Assembly (NCBI GenBank): GCA_902800495.1
Contig: CADCET010000016.1
Span: 1-54,010, forward strand
Direction of reading: 5' to 3'
From: an uncultured Prevotellaceae bacterium
GTDB taxonomy: Bacteria > Bacteroidota > Bacteroidia > Bacteroidales > Bacteroidaceae
DNA length: 54,010 bases
Positions 31,283 through 39,760 of the stretch are shown here, in pieces; within the stretch, counting starts at the first letter, position 1; each line of letters opens with the position of its first letter. A program made the translations under genes and the position numbers. The notes under the pieces are model-generated. The model was given only the letters and a program-made list of their open reading frames with translations, was not told the DNA's origin and did not search any database.

Positions 31283-32605
31283 TTACAAGTGTTTCTTAAA
31301 GAACTGCAAGACACGTTCCTGTGCTTTCAGCGGACAGCTGTGGGGGATGTCCCACAGTTCGGTCTCGAGTTTGTCGTCGGCACCCTGCGAGCGCCAGACG
31401 TCGTGCATGATAGCAAAAGCCTTCTCGACACCCGGCACGGGGAACAGCTTGTCTTGCGACCCGTTGATGAAGAGCATCGGCTTGGGACAGGCCAGCGAGG
31501 CCACATGCGGGTAGTCGAGCCAGCGGCGCAACCCCGGGAAGCAGTTGGCGAAACCGCCGTTCTCGGTGCGCTTGTATTTGAATGACATCTGGTCGTCGGT
31601 GGTTGTGAGCCAGCAGATGGCAGCGCCGACCTTGATGCGGTCGCTCAAGGCTGAGAGCATCCACGCACGGTAGGCACCCATCGAACAGCCCGTACAGCCT
31701 ATGCGCTTCGGATCAACCTCGGGCATCTGGGCCAGGAATTCCGTACCGCTGATGTCGTCGTAGGTCATATAGGCACTGAGGTCGATGCCGTACATCATCA
31801 TGTTGCCGGCAATCATATCATAACGGTCGCGACGCGGCCCTTCCTCCTGACCGCGCTCACCCCACATCGGGGCATCGGCCGAGAATACCACGTAGCCGTG
31901 ACGGGCCAGGTAATCGCCAAAGAACTGGCCTTCATAGAGCTGAGCGGCCCACTCGTCGGCATCCTTGATGACCGTGGAGTCCTCGCAGGCCAGCGGTCGT
32001 ATCATCTTCTCCTTACCAATGAAGAGGTGGGCACCGTGGTCGTGCAGCACGTTGACAGCCGGGAACGGTCCCTTGCCGTCAGGAATAAGCACGTAGGCAG
32101 GTACGGTGTAGTAGCGCGACAGGCGGATTTCAATCTTCCGTGCCGTATAGCCGTCGCGCTGCTCCTCAAATAAAAGTGAAGAGTGAAGAGTGAAGAGTGA
32201 AAAATTTGCTGCCGCGTTCTGCTCCTTCGGAGGGGCAGGGGGAGGCATGAGCATGCAGTCGAAGACCTTCTGACGGGCTGCTTGACGCCACGCGTCGAAG
32301 TCCTTGATGGGACTGTTGCCCCACGCCATCGGGAAAGTCAAGTCCTTGATGAGCGAGTCGGCATAGACAGGCAGGTTGCGTTTGAACTCGAACTTTGTGC
32401 GCTTTTGCGCGTTGACCTCGAGGTACGAGGTACGAGGTACGAGGTACGAAGTGAAAGATTCGAGATACGAGGTACGAGGTACGAGGTACGAGAATAGTAA
32501 GAGGACTGTCATCAATCCCCGGAGTACGAGCTGCAAATCACTTCTCGTACCTCGCACCTCGTACCTCGCACCTCGAGCCCCAATCCTCGCACCTCGAAAT
32601 ATCAT
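31283..32605 (-). CDS. Secreted alpha/beta hydrolase (esterase) with repeat-riddled N-terminus
   Basis: This is an esterase of the acetylxylan esterase/Abhydrolase_7-like type. Catalytic Ser is in TGCSMGAYRAW, Asp in FINGSQDKLFPV and His in WDIPHSCP. PAVNVLHDHGAHLF carries the oxyanion region. The N-terminus is remarkable. Residues 3-21 and 37-63 are encoded by octamer repeats (ARYEVRGTR, then SYLVPRTSYLE twice), with the signal-peptide core LMTVLLLFS between them. A third block (FSLFTLHSSLLFE) comes from GTGAAGAG repeats at 32174-32202. The start overlaps the MerR stop by 4 bp. The native start may be the Met at 32512. Confidence 0.8.
   Translation of the reverse strand: MIFRGARIGARGARYEVRGTRSDLQLVLRGLMTVLLLFSYLVPRTSYLESFTSYLVPRTSYLEVNAQKRTKFEFKRNLPVYADSLIKDLTFPMAWGNSPIKDFDAWRQAARQKVFDCMLMPPPAPPKEQNAAANFSLFTLHSSLLFEEQRDGYTARKIEIRLSRYYTVPAYVLIPDGKGPFPAVNVLHDHGAHLFIGKEKMIRPLACEDSTVIKDADEWAAQLYEGQFFGDYLARHGYVVFSADAPMWGERGQEEGPRRDRYDMIAGNMMMYGIDLSAYMTYDDISGTEFLAQMPEVDPKRIGCTGCSMGAYRAWMLSALSDRIKVGAAICWLTTTDDQMSFKYKRTENGGFANCFPGLRRWLDYPHVASLACPKPMLFINGSQDKLFPVPGVEKAFAIMHDVWRSQGADDKLETELWDIPHSCPLKAQERVLQFFKKHL
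32174..32202. repeat. GTGAAGAGTGAAGAG repeats inside the esterase
   Basis: Tandem GTGAAGA units in frame encode SLFTLHSSL on the minus strand. Confidence 0.65.
32416..32597. repeat. Paired octamer repeat blocks around the esterase signal peptide
   Basis: CGAGGTAC units occur at 32416-32452 and 32459-32493, and the inverted CTCGTACCT units occur at 32543-32577 and 32585-32597. Between them (32494-32542) lies the native hydrophobic core of the signal peptide. Confidence 0.85.
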
Positions 32606-32952
32606 TGCACGTAGTCTAACTGTCGCTTCAGTGCCATTAGCTCGTCGCGCACGCCGATGAGACGTGTCAGCACGTCGGCCGTCTTGTCGGCACCGTCGCG
32701 GTTGCTGTTGATAATCTTCTTGGCAGCAGCCAACTTGAAACCGCGAACCTTCACCAGGTTATGGATGAGCTTGATTTGCTCAATATCCTTCTCCTGATAC
32801 TGGCGCACCTTAGCCGGCCCTGAAGTCTTCGGCTTCAGGAAGGGGAACTCCGTCTCCCAGTAGCGCAGCGTACTCTCGTTCAGGCCGAACATCTCGGCCA
32901 CTTCCTTGATGCTGTAGTACAGCTTCTGTGGTTTGTATGCATTCAACGCCAT
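32602..32952 (-). CDS. MerR-family transcriptional regulator
   Basis: This 116-residue protein has a MerR winged helix-turn-helix: YYSIKEVAEMFGLNESTLRYWETEFPFLKPKTS then QYQEKDIEQIKLIHNLVKVRGFKLAAAKKII, and a short coiled-coil C-terminus. No effector-binding domain or metal-binding Cys is present, so the regulatory signal is not evident. It belongs to a short MerR class often seen in Bacteroidota. It is cotranscribed with a glycosyltransferase upstream and overlaps the esterase start by 4 bp. Confidence 0.88.
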   Translation of the reverse strand: MALNAYKPQKLYYSIKEVAEMFGLNESTLRYWETEFPFLKPKTSGPAKVRQYQEKDIEQIKLIHNLVKVRGFKLAAAKKIINSNRDGADKTADVLTRLIGVRDELMALKRQLDYVQ

Positions 32953-32955
32953 ATC

Positions 32956-32995
32956 TTCAATTCTTCAATTTTTCAATTCTTCAATTTTTCAAGAT
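32956..32995. repeat. TTCAATTCTTCAATTTTTCAA repeats
   Basis: Tandem TTCAA(T/G) units fill the gap between MerR and the glycosyltransferase and supply the latter's last codons and stop (LKN). Confidence 0.7.
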
Positions 32996-33925
32996 TTCTT
33001 GTACATGATAGAGCGGACGACACTTCACCTCAGTGAAGATCTTACCGACGTAAGTGCCTATGATACCCATTGAGATGAGGATGAATCCGCCGACCAGCCA
33101 GATAGACAGGATGAGCGACGCCCAGCCCGGGACAGCCGTGCCGACAACCAATGAGTAGACCACGTAGACACCGATGCAGAAGGCAATGACCAGGAACAAC
33201 AGGCCAATATTAAATATAAGGTATAACGGACGCACCGAGAAGGCCGTGATGCCATTCAGTGCCAGTCCGAGCATCTTTCCTAATGTGTATTTCGACTTGC
33301 CGGCGAAACGCTCGCTGATAACGTCGTCGACGGTGGTATGCGGCAGACCAATCATCGGGATGAGTCCGCGCAGGTAGAGGTTATGCTCGCCATACTCCGA
33401 CAACATGTCAAGTGCGCGACGACTCATCAAGCGGAAGTCAGCGTGGTTGTAGACACTCTCCACACCCATCGAGTTCTGTAGCTTATAAAAAGCCTGAGCC
33501 GTCATTTTCTTCATAAAGGGGTCGGCCTCGCGCGACACCTTCACGCCGTAGACAATGTCGTTGCCGGCCTCCATCTTCTGCACCATCTGGGGGATGCACT
33601 CGATGTCGTCTTGCAGGTCGGCATCGAGGGTGATGATGGCGTCAGCCCACGTGCGGACGGTCATCATACCAGCCATGATAGCGTTCTGGTGACCCACGTT
33701 ATGAGCCAGATTGATGCCACAGACGAACTTGTTCTCACGGTGCTGTTCGCTGATAATCTCCCACGTGCGGTCGCGGCTGCCGTCGTTGACGAACACCATC
33801 ATCGAGTCTTCACTGATGAGTCCGTCCTTTATCATACGCTCGAAGAGGGCCGTCAGCCGCTCCACACTGTGGCGCAGCACCTCCTCTTCGTTATAACATG
33901 GCGATACGGTTGCTAACTTAATCAT
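32981..33925 (-). CDS. Family 2 glycosyltransferase (polyprenyl-phosphate type)
   Basis: This 314-residue GT2 begins MIKLATVSPCYNEEEVLRHSV with the usual N-terminal strand. It has FVNDGSRDRTWE (nucleotide-sugar binding) and ITLDADLQDDIECI (catalytic DxD-like DAD). Two C-terminal membrane helices (LYLIFNIGLLFLVIAFCIGVYVVYSL and ILSIWLVGGFILISMGIIGTYVG) follow. This is the architecture of undecaprenyl-phosphate glucosyl/mannosyltransferases (GtrB/DPM1-like). The longer frame from 33964 is rejected for the better start MIKLATV. It follows the deacetylase by 13 nt. Confidence 0.9.
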   Translation of the reverse strand: MIKLATVSPCYNEEEVLRHSVERLTALFERMIKDGLISEDSMMVFVNDGSRDRTWEIISEQHRENKFVCGINLAHNVGHQNAIMAGMMTVRTWADAIITLDADLQDDIECIPQMVQKMEAGNDIVYGVKVSREADPFMKKMTAQAFYKLQNSMGVESVYNHADFRLMSRRALDMLSEYGEHNLYLRGLIPMIGLPHTTVDDVISERFAGKSKYTLGKMLGLALNGITAFSVRPLYLIFNIGLLFLVIAFCIGVYVVYSLVVGTAVPGWASLILSIWLVGGFILISMGIIGTYVGKIFTEVKCRPLYHVQEILKN

Positions 33926-33938
33926 AATGTCTTTTACT

Positions 33939-34727
33939 TTACTTTGCACCCATCTTGTCAACAAACTCGTTGAAAGTCATGAACTCGTGACCATGTCCCT
34001 TTAGCATCTTCACCAGACGGTCCAGCCGGTCGCACATCTGCTGCCCGCTATGGTTCTTAATGATAAAAGGCATCTTGAACTCAGGATGCTCCTTCAGTTC
34101 ATAGAACTCCCACGGATGGAAATAGGTGACGAAGTAGCCGTCGTGCTTCAAAACGCGGTGCGTCATCCAGTGGTAGAGACCTTCGGGCAGGTTGTGCAGC
34201 GCCAGCCAGAAAAGCGGGAAACGTATCAGCGGCGTCACTGAGGCCGGTATTTGCATCACGCCGTCTTTCATAAACCATGTGCGGGGAGCCGTCAGGTGCA
34301 TATAACGGCCAGGGATGAAGGCCGGGTTCAGCGACGAGTTATAGCGGTAGCCCACACGCTTGATTTCGGACTCCACCACGGGAAACATCCGTGGCTGACG
34401 ATAGCCTGTGACGCTGCGGCCCGTCACCCGCTCTACGATCTCCTTCGAGCGGGCGAAGTCGGTCTCCTTCGGCTGCCAGTGGTCGACGCCGTGACAGGCC
34501 ACTTCGTGTCCCTCGTCCATGATGCGCTGCATCACCTCGGGAGCGTTCTCCGCAAAATTTCCCGTGCAGAAGAATGTTGCGCGCACGCCATTCTGCTTCA
34601 GCACGTCCAGGATACGGTTCGTGCCGACCTTCGAGACGGCCATTCCCTGCTCCAACGAGAAGTCTACGCCGTGCTCGCGGGGCACGTCGAACTCTTCCGT
34701 ATCAAAACTCAATAGTATCATGCTCAT
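33939..34727 (-). CDS. Polysaccharide deacetylase
   Basis: This 262-residue NodB-type deacetylase has LLSFDTEEFDVPREHG (motif 1 Asp pair), ATFFCTGNFAEN, and EVACHGVDHWQPK (motif 2 His, H-x3-H). It also has TGYRQPRMFPV (motif 3 Arg) and a C-terminal FVTYFHPWEFYE (motif 5 His). There is no signal peptide, so it acts in the cytoplasm or on a lipid-linked sugar. It is first in a minus-strand operon with a polyprenyl-phosphate glycosyltransferase, which suggests modification of a cell-surface glycan. The -7 box lies at 34796-34803. Confidence 0.9.
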   Translation of the reverse strand: MSMILLSFDTEEFDVPREHGVDFSLEQGMAVSKVGTNRILDVLKQNGVRATFFCTGNFAENAPEVMQRIMDEGHEVACHGVDHWQPKETDFARSKEIVERVTGRSVTGYRQPRMFPVVESEIKRVGYRYNSSLNPAFIPGRYMHLTAPRTWFMKDGVMQIPASVTPLIRFPLFWLALHNLPEGLYHWMTHRVLKHDGYFVTYFHPWEFYELKEHPEFKMPFIIKNHSGQQMCDRLDRLVKMLKGHGHEFMTFNEFVDKMGAK

Positions 34728-34735
34728 TGACGATT

Positions 34736-34774
34736 GACGATTTGTCGATTAAACGATTTACCGATTAAACGATT
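34736..34774. repeat. CGATTAAACGATT repeats
   Basis: Tandem CGATT(A/T)(A/C) units lie between the deacetylase start and its promoter. Confidence 0.65.
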
Positions 34775-34795
34775 TTCGTTTTATAATTCCGACTG

Positions 34796-34803
34796 CAAAA
34801 TTA
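34796..34803 (-). promoter_or_regulatory. -7 box for the deacetylase operon
   Basis: The minus strand reads TAATTTTG then CAGTC. It diverges from the alaS promoter. Confidence 0.5.
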
Positions 34804-34845
34804 TATAAAATTTTCAAGAATCAGCAGGATTTAAGAAATATTTCG

Positions 34846-34853
34846 TACCTTTG
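34846..34853 (+). promoter_or_regulatory. -7 box for alaS
   Basis: TACCTTTG followed by CACCC, 65 nt before the ATG. The leader contains CGATTTATCG-type repeats (34868-34902). Confidence 0.6.
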
Positions 34854-34867
34854 CACCCAAATTTTCA

Positions 34868-34902
34868 AATCGCAAATCGCTTAATCGATAAATCGACAAC
34901 TC
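34868..34902. repeat. AATCGCTTAATCGATAAATCGAC repeats
   Basis: Tandem AATCG(C/A) units in the alaS leader, related to those at 34736-34774 and 15530-15588. Confidence 0.6.
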
Positions 34903-34917
34903 GTAAATAAAACAATA

Positions 34918-37632
34918 ATGATGACAGCAAAAGAGATTCGCGACTCGTTCAAACAGTTCTTCGAGTCGAAACAGCACGCTATTGTGCCGTCAGCACCGAT
35001 GGTCATCAAAGACGACCCCACGCTGATGTTCACCAATGCAGGTATGAACCAATGGAAGGATATCATTCTCGGCACCCGCGACCCGGAGCCGCGCCGACGT
35101 GCCGACACGCAGAAGTGTCTGCGCGTCAGCGGTAAGCACAACGACTTGGAGGAGGTGGGCCACGACACGTACCACCACACGATGTTCGAGATGCTGGGCA
35201 ACTGGTCGTTCGGCGACTACTTCAAGGAAGGTGCTATCGACATGGCCTGGGAATACCTGGTCGACGTGCTGAAGCTGAACCCCGAGGACCTTTACGTCAC
35301 CGTCTTCGAGGGCGACGCAGCCGAGGGACTGGAGCGCGACGACGAGGCTGCCGGCTACTGGCTGAAGCACGTTCCCGCCGACCACATCATCAACGGCAAC
35401 AAGCACGATAATTTCTGGGAGATGGGGGACACGGGCCCCTGCGGTCCCTGTTCGGAAATCCACGTCGACTCGCGTCCCGCTGAAGAGAAGAAGAACGGCA
35501 AGCCCGGCCGTGAGCTGGTGAACCAGGACGACCCGCAGGTCATCGAAATCTGGAACCTCGTCTTCATGCAGTACAACCGCAAGGCCGACGGTTCGCTGGA
35601 AAAGCTGTCGATGAACGTCATCGACACGGGTATGGGCTTCGAGCGTCTGGTGCGTATGCTGCAGGGTAAGCACTCTAACTACGATACCGACATCTTCCAG
35701 CCCATCATCAGGATGGAAGAGCAGATTACAGGGTTGAAATACGAAGCCCCCCTGTCGTCCCCCGAGGGGGACACAAGTGTCCTGCCGCAAGGTAATGAAG
35801 CCCCCTCGGGGGCCGTAGGGGGGGCTGACGACATGGTGTCCATTGCCATGCGCGTCTGCGCCGACCACCTGCGTGCCGTTGCCTTCTCGATTGCCGACGG
35901 TCAGCTGCCGTCGAACGCCAAGGCCGGCTACGTCATCCGCCGCATCCTGCGCCGTGCCGTCCGCTACGCCTACACGTTCCTCGGACAGAAGGAGGCTTTC
36001 CTCTACAAACTGCTGCCCACACTCGTCGAGGAGATGGGCGACGCCTTCCCCGAACTGAAGTCCCAGCAGACGCTCATCGCCAAGGTGATGAAGGAGGAGG
36101 AGGACTCGTTCCTACGTACCCTCGACAAGGGTATCTCACTGCTCGACAAGGCTATGGAGCAACTGAAGGCTGAGAACAAGACAGAGCTGAGCGGCGAACA
36201 GGCTTTCCGCCTCTTCGATACCTACGGTTTCCCCCTCGACCTGACAGAGCTTATCTGCCGCGAGAACGGCTTCACGGTCAACGAGGAGCAGTTCGACGTG
36301 GAGATGCAGAAGCAGAAGGAGCGCGCCCGCAATGCCGCCGCCGTCGAGAATAGCGACTGGGTCACAGTGCCCGGCGGTTCTCCCGCCGGGGAACAGGTCT
36401 TCGTCGGCTACGACTACACCGAATACACCTGCCACATCCTGCGCTACCGCAAGGTTACCCAGAAGAAGAACGAGTTCTATGAGCTCGTCCTCGACTACAC
36501 CCCGTTCTACGGCGAGATGGGCGGTCAGGTGGGCGACCAGGGCGTACTCGTCTCTGAGAATGAGACCATACAGGTCATCGACTCCAAGCGCGAGAACGGC
36601 CAGACCGTCCATATCGTGAAGCAGCTGCCGAAAGACACGACAGCTGAGTTCATGGCCTGCGTCGACACCGACAAGCGCGACGCATCGGCTGCCAACCACA
36701 CGGCAACCCACCTGCTGGACTACGCCCTGAAACAGGTGCTCGGCGACCACGTCGAACAGAAGGGCTCGTTTGTCTCGCCTGACACGCTGCGCTTCGACTT
36801 CTCGCACTTCGAGAAGGTCAGCGACGAGCAGCTGCGCCAGGTGGAGCGTATGGTCAACGATATGATCCGTCAGGACCTGCCCCGCGACGAGCATCGCGAC
36901 ATGCCGATGGAGGAGGCCAAGAAGTTAGGTGCCATAGCACTCTTCGGCGAGAAGTACGGCGACAAGGTGCGCGTCATGCGCTTCGGTCCGTCGTGCGAAC
37001 TCTGCGGTGGTATCCACGCCACGTCGACCGGCCGTATCGGTTTCTTCAAGATTGTCTCCGAAAGCTCGGTGGCTGCCGGCATCCGTCGTATCGAGGCCAA
37101 GACAGGCCGCGAGTGCGAGGAGCTGCTCTATCACATCGAAGACACGCTGAAGGCCATCAAGTCGTTCTTCGTGGGCGCCAAGGATCTGGAAGCCGTCATC
37201 CGCAAGTACATTGAGGAGCACGACACGATGAAGAAGGAGATAGAGTCGTTCCAGGCTCAGGCCGTGGAGCGCTACGCCAAGAACCTGGTGGAGAAGGCCC
37301 GCGACGTCAACGGCGTGAAGGTTGTCACGGCCGTCATGCCGTTGGAGCCTGCCGCCGCCAAGGACTTAGCCTTCAAGGTTCGTGCCGCCGTCGAGGGTTC
37401 GCTGCTCTGCGTCCTCGGCACGAAGCATCAGGACAAGCCCCAGCTCACCATCATGATGAGCGACGACATGGTCAGCGACCACGGTCTGAACGCCGGACAG
37501 ATGGTGCGCGAGGCTGCCAAGCTCATCCAGGGCGGCGGCGGCGGACAGCCCCACTTCGCCCAGGCTGGCGGTAAGAACGCCGACGGCCTTAGCGCTGCTG
37601 TCGACAAAGTCATCGAACTGGCAAAACTGTAA
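34918..37632 (+). CDS. alaS: Alanyl-tRNA synthetase with an in-frame insert
   Basis: AlaS charges tRNA-Ala and edits mischarged Ser/Gly. The 904-residue chain starts [26 protein letters not shown] and has class II motifs ([33 protein letters not shown]). The editing domain has [11 protein letters not shown] with zinc ligands and a [13 protein letters not shown] loop. The C-Ala domain ends in [15 protein letters not shown]. Residues about 276-303 ([24 protein letters not shown]) are an insertion in the loop before DMVSIAMRV. It is encoded by CCCCC/GGGGG palindromic repeats at 35745-35827. Typical AlaRS is about 870-880 residues, which fits an insert. Confidence 0.96.
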   Translation: MMTAKEIRDSFKQFFESKQHAIVPSAPMVIKDDPTLMFTNAGMNQWKDIILGTRDPEPRRRADTQKCLRVSGKHNDLEEVGHDTYHHTMFEMLGNWSFGDYFKEGAIDMAWEYLVDVLKLNPEDLYVTVFEGDAAEGLERDDEAAGYWLKHVPADHIINGNKHDNFWEMGDTGPCGPCSEIHVDSRPAEEKKNGKPGRELVNQDDPQVIEIWNLVFMQYNRKADGSLEKLSMNVIDTGMGFERLVRMLQGKHSNYDTDIFQPIIRMEEQITGLKYEAPLSSPEGDTSVLPQGNEAPSGAVGGADDMVSIAMRVCADHLRAVAFSIADGQLPSNAKAGYVIRRILRRAVRYAYTFLGQKEAFLYKLLPTLVEEMGDAFPELKSQQTLIAKVMKEEEDSFLRTLDKGISLLDKAMEQLKAENKTELSGEQAFRLFDTYGFPLDLTELICRENGFTVNEEQFDVEMQKQKERARNAAAVENSDWVTVPGGSPAGEQVFVGYDYTEYTCHILRYRKVTQKKNEFYELVLDYTPFYGEMGGQVGDQGVLVSENETIQVIDSKRENGQTVHIVKQLPKDTTAEFMACVDTDKRDASAANHTATHLLDYALKQVLGDHVEQKGSFVSPDTLRFDFSHFEKVSDEQLRQVERMVNDMIRQDLPRDEHRDMPMEEAKKLGAIALFGEKYGDKVRVMRFGPSCELCGGIHATSTGRIGFFKIVSESSVAAGIRRIEAKTGRECEELLYHIEDTLKAIKSFFVGAKDLEAVIRKYIEEHDTMKKEIESFQAQAVERYAKNLVEKARDVNGVKVVTAVMPLEPAAAKDLAFKVRAAVEGSLLCVLGTKHQDKPQLTIMMSDDMVSDHGLNAGQMVREAAKLIQGGGGGQPHFAQAGGKNADGLSAAVDKVIELAKL
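35745..35827. repeat. CCCCCGAGGGGG palindromic repeats inside alaS
   Basis: Two GAAGCCCCC(T) units with internal CCCCCGAGGGGG and CCCCTCGGGGG palindromes lie in frame. They resemble the REP-like elements around gpsA in design but not in sequence. Confidence 0.75.
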
Positions 37633-37646
37633 GTAGAACATATGAC

Positions 37647-37677
37647 GAAAAGACAACCTGTGTTTAGGTTGTCTTTT
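37647..37677 (+). terminator. alaS terminator
   Basis: The arms 37647-37659 and 37665-37677 pair (GAAAAGACAACCT with AGGTTGTCTTTTC) around a short loop, with a T-rich right arm. Confidence 0.85.
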
Positions 37678-37687
37678 CTAATCATAT

Positions 37688-38269
37688 ATGGTATATATCG
37701 ACGATCATATTGACGACTTCGACCTGCAGGCGGCACTTGCCGAACTGTCGGAACAGCGGCGCCAGCAGGCGTTGCGTTTCAGGTTTGAGCACGGCCAGCG
37801 GACGTGTGCCTTAGCCTATCTCCTGCTGAGGAGGGCACTGCACGAAGAGTTCGGCATCGACGAACAGCCGTTGTTCGACTATGGTGAGCACGGCAAGCCG
37901 GTACTGGTGGGCCATCCAGACATCCACTTCAACCTGAGCCACTGCCGTGAGGCGGTGGCCTGTGTGGTCAGCCGCCGTCCCGTAGGCATCGACGTGGAGT
38001 CGGTGAGCCACTATAAGGAGTCGGTAGCGCGTTATACGATGAACGACGAGGAACTCGCGATGATTGAGGCGGCCGAGCTGCCCGAGGCGGCATTCATCCG
38101 ACTGTGGACCATGAAGGAGGCACGGCTGAAACTGACGGGTGAGGGCATCACCGACGACCTGAAGACGGCATTGGCAGACAGTTCCCGCTACCGTTTCACG
38201 ACAACGGAAAGACTGACACACAACTACATCTACACGGTATGCGAGGAAAAAGAATCATACGATTTGTAA
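37688..38269 (+). CDS. 4'-phosphopantetheinyl transferase (Sfp type)
   Basis: This 193-residue enzyme transfers phosphopantetheine from coenzyme A to carrier proteins. It has the P1b/P2-like motifs DIHFNLSHCREAVACVVS, PVGIDVESV (Mg binding, GxDxE) and LWTMKEARLKLTGEGI (WxxKEA). A carrier-protein partner is not in the window. The start is an ATG 10 nt after the alaS terminator, with no promoter box visible in that gap, so it may depend on read-through. The 3' end overlaps the BASS transporter start by 31 bp. Confidence 0.9.
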   Translation: MVYIDDHIDDFDLQAALAELSEQRRQQALRFRFEHGQRTCALAYLLLRRALHEEFGIDEQPLFDYGEHGKPVLVGHPDIHFNLSHCREAVACVVSRRPVGIDVESVSHYKESVARYTMNDEELAMIEAAELPEAAFIRLWTMKEARLKLTGEGITDDLKTALADSSRYRFTTTERLTHNYIYTVCEEKESYDL

Positions 38270-39210
38270 AAGACTGGACCTTACCGGTGGCGATGGGAGC
38301 GGGAGCGGTGCTGTATCTGCTCTTTGCCTTCACGCCGCAGTTAGACGACATGGCGACGGCAATGGGGCCGTTCTTCGCCACGATTCTCCCGCTGTTTATG
38401 TTCCTCATCCTGTTTGTGACGTTCTGCAAGGTGGACTTCCGCCAGCTGCGTCCCGTGGCGTGGCACGGGTGGGTAGCACTGTTTCAGGTGCTGTTCATCG
38501 GTGTGCTGATGGCTCTGATGCTCATGCCGTCGGGCGAACCGTCGGCACAGGCGAAGGTCTTGATGGAGGCACTGCTGATGTGCTGCATATCGCCCTGCGC
38601 GACGGCAGCAGCGGTGGTGACACAGAAACTTGGCGGCTCATTGGAGCAGATGACGACGTACACCTTCCTATCGAACTTCATGACGGTACTGCTGGCGCCG
38701 GTCTGCTTTCCGCTGATAGAGAAGGGAGCCGACATCACGTTCTTAGCGGCGTTTACTAAGATTCTGCACGAGGTATTCCTGGTGCTGGTCGTACCGATGC
38801 TGCTGGCCTATATCGTGAAGCACCATCTGAAAGGTCTGCACCGCCGTATCGTGGCCGTGCGCGACCTGTCATACTACCTCTGGGCCTGTTCGCTGATGAT
38901 TGTGACGGGTACGACGGTAAAGAACATCGTACACGCCGAGGTCTCTGTCTGGCTGCTGGCAGCCATCGCCCTGCTGGGTCTGCTCATCTGCGTCGTACAG
39001 TTTGCCGTAGGCCGTTTCATCGGTCATTATTTCGACCATACGCAAGAGGCCGGCCAGGCCTTGGGACAGAAGAACACGGCTTTTGCCATCTGGCTCTCCT
39101 CCGCCTATCTGAACCCGCTCAGTTCGGTAGGCCCCGGCTGCTATATCCTCTGGCAGAACATCGTGAACTCTGTGGAGATTTGGCAGTACAGGAAGAAGGC
39201 AACTCCTTAG
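38239..39210 (+). CDS. BASS-family transporter
   Basis: This 323-residue membrane protein has about nine to ten hydrophobic segments. It resembles the bile acid:sodium symporter family through VLMEALLMCCISPCATAAAVVTQKLGGS and a later ALGQKNTAFAIWLSSAYLNPLSSVGPGCY. BASS carriers move organic anions such as bile acids or pantoate with sodium. The substrate here is unknown. The gene overlaps the PPTase by 31 bp and is probably translated together with it. Confidence 0.85.
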   Translation: MRGKRIIRFVKDWTLPVAMGAGAVLYLLFAFTPQLDDMATAMGPFFATILPLFMFLILFVTFCKVDFRQLRPVAWHGWVALFQVLFIGVLMALMLMPSGEPSAQAKVLMEALLMCCISPCATAAAVVTQKLGGSLEQMTTYTFLSNFMTVLLAPVCFPLIEKGADITFLAAFTKILHEVFLVLVVPMLLAYIVKHHLKGLHRRIVAVRDLSYYLWACSLMIVTGTTVKNIVHAEVSVWLLAAIALLGLLICVVQFAVGRFIGHYFDHTQEAGQALGQKNTAFAIWLSSAYLNPLSSVGPGCYILWQNIVNSVEIWQYRKKATP

Positions 39211-39268
39211 TTATTCTCAACAATGACTGTAAAGTTTCGCACTTTCAGATGATTTTCTATGAAAAAAA

Positions 39269-39299
39269 TTGGATGATTGGAAAATAATCCTTATCTTTG
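39269..39299 (+). promoter_or_regulatory. Promoter of the DUF4332 gene
   Basis: TTG at 39269-39271, 20 nt, TATCTTTG at 39292-39299. Confidence 0.65.
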
Positions 39300-39352
39300 C
39301 AGTCAAACAATGAAGAAATCCTGAGTTATTAACTAAAAACCAATTAAGCATT

Positions 39353-39760
39353 ATGGATTACAAGATTATCGACATCGAGGGCGTAGGCGAAGTGTACGCC
39401 GAGAAGCTCATCGCAGCAGGTATCAACAAGGTCAGCGAACTGTTAGAGAAGTGCGCCGCCCCCAAGGGACGTAAGGAACTGGCAGAGGCTACGGGCATCT
39501 CTGAGAAGCTCATCCTGAGATGGACAAACCACGCCGACCTGTTCCGTATCAACGGCGTAGGCCCGCAGTTTGCCGAACTCTTAGAGGCTGCCGGCGTTGA
39601 CACCGTCAAGGAGTTCCGCCACCGCGTGGCTGAGAACCTGCAGCCGAAGCTGGCCGAGGTGAACGAGCAGAAGAACATCTGCAACCGCGTGCCTGCCGTC
39701 AGCGAGATTCAGAAGATGATCGACCAGGCCAAGGAGCTTGAGCCGAAAGTCACTTACTAA
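39353..39760 (+). CDS. DUF4332 helix-hairpin-helix protein
   Basis: This 135-residue protein is built from two helix-hairpin-helix units, IEGVGEVYAEKLIAAGI and INGVGPQFAELLEAAGV, with alpha-helical spacers. It matches DUF4332, a small DNA-binding-like fold of unknown role. It has its own promoter and no signal peptide. The 3' end overlaps the RecD-like helicase by 4 bp, tail to tail. Confidence 0.85.
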   Translation: MDYKIIDIEGVGEVYAEKLIAAGINKVSELLEKCAAPKGRKELAEATGISEKLILRWTNHADLFRINGVGPQFAELLEAAGVDTVKEFRHRVAENLQPKLAEVNEQKNICNRVPAVSEIQKMIDQAKELEPKVTY

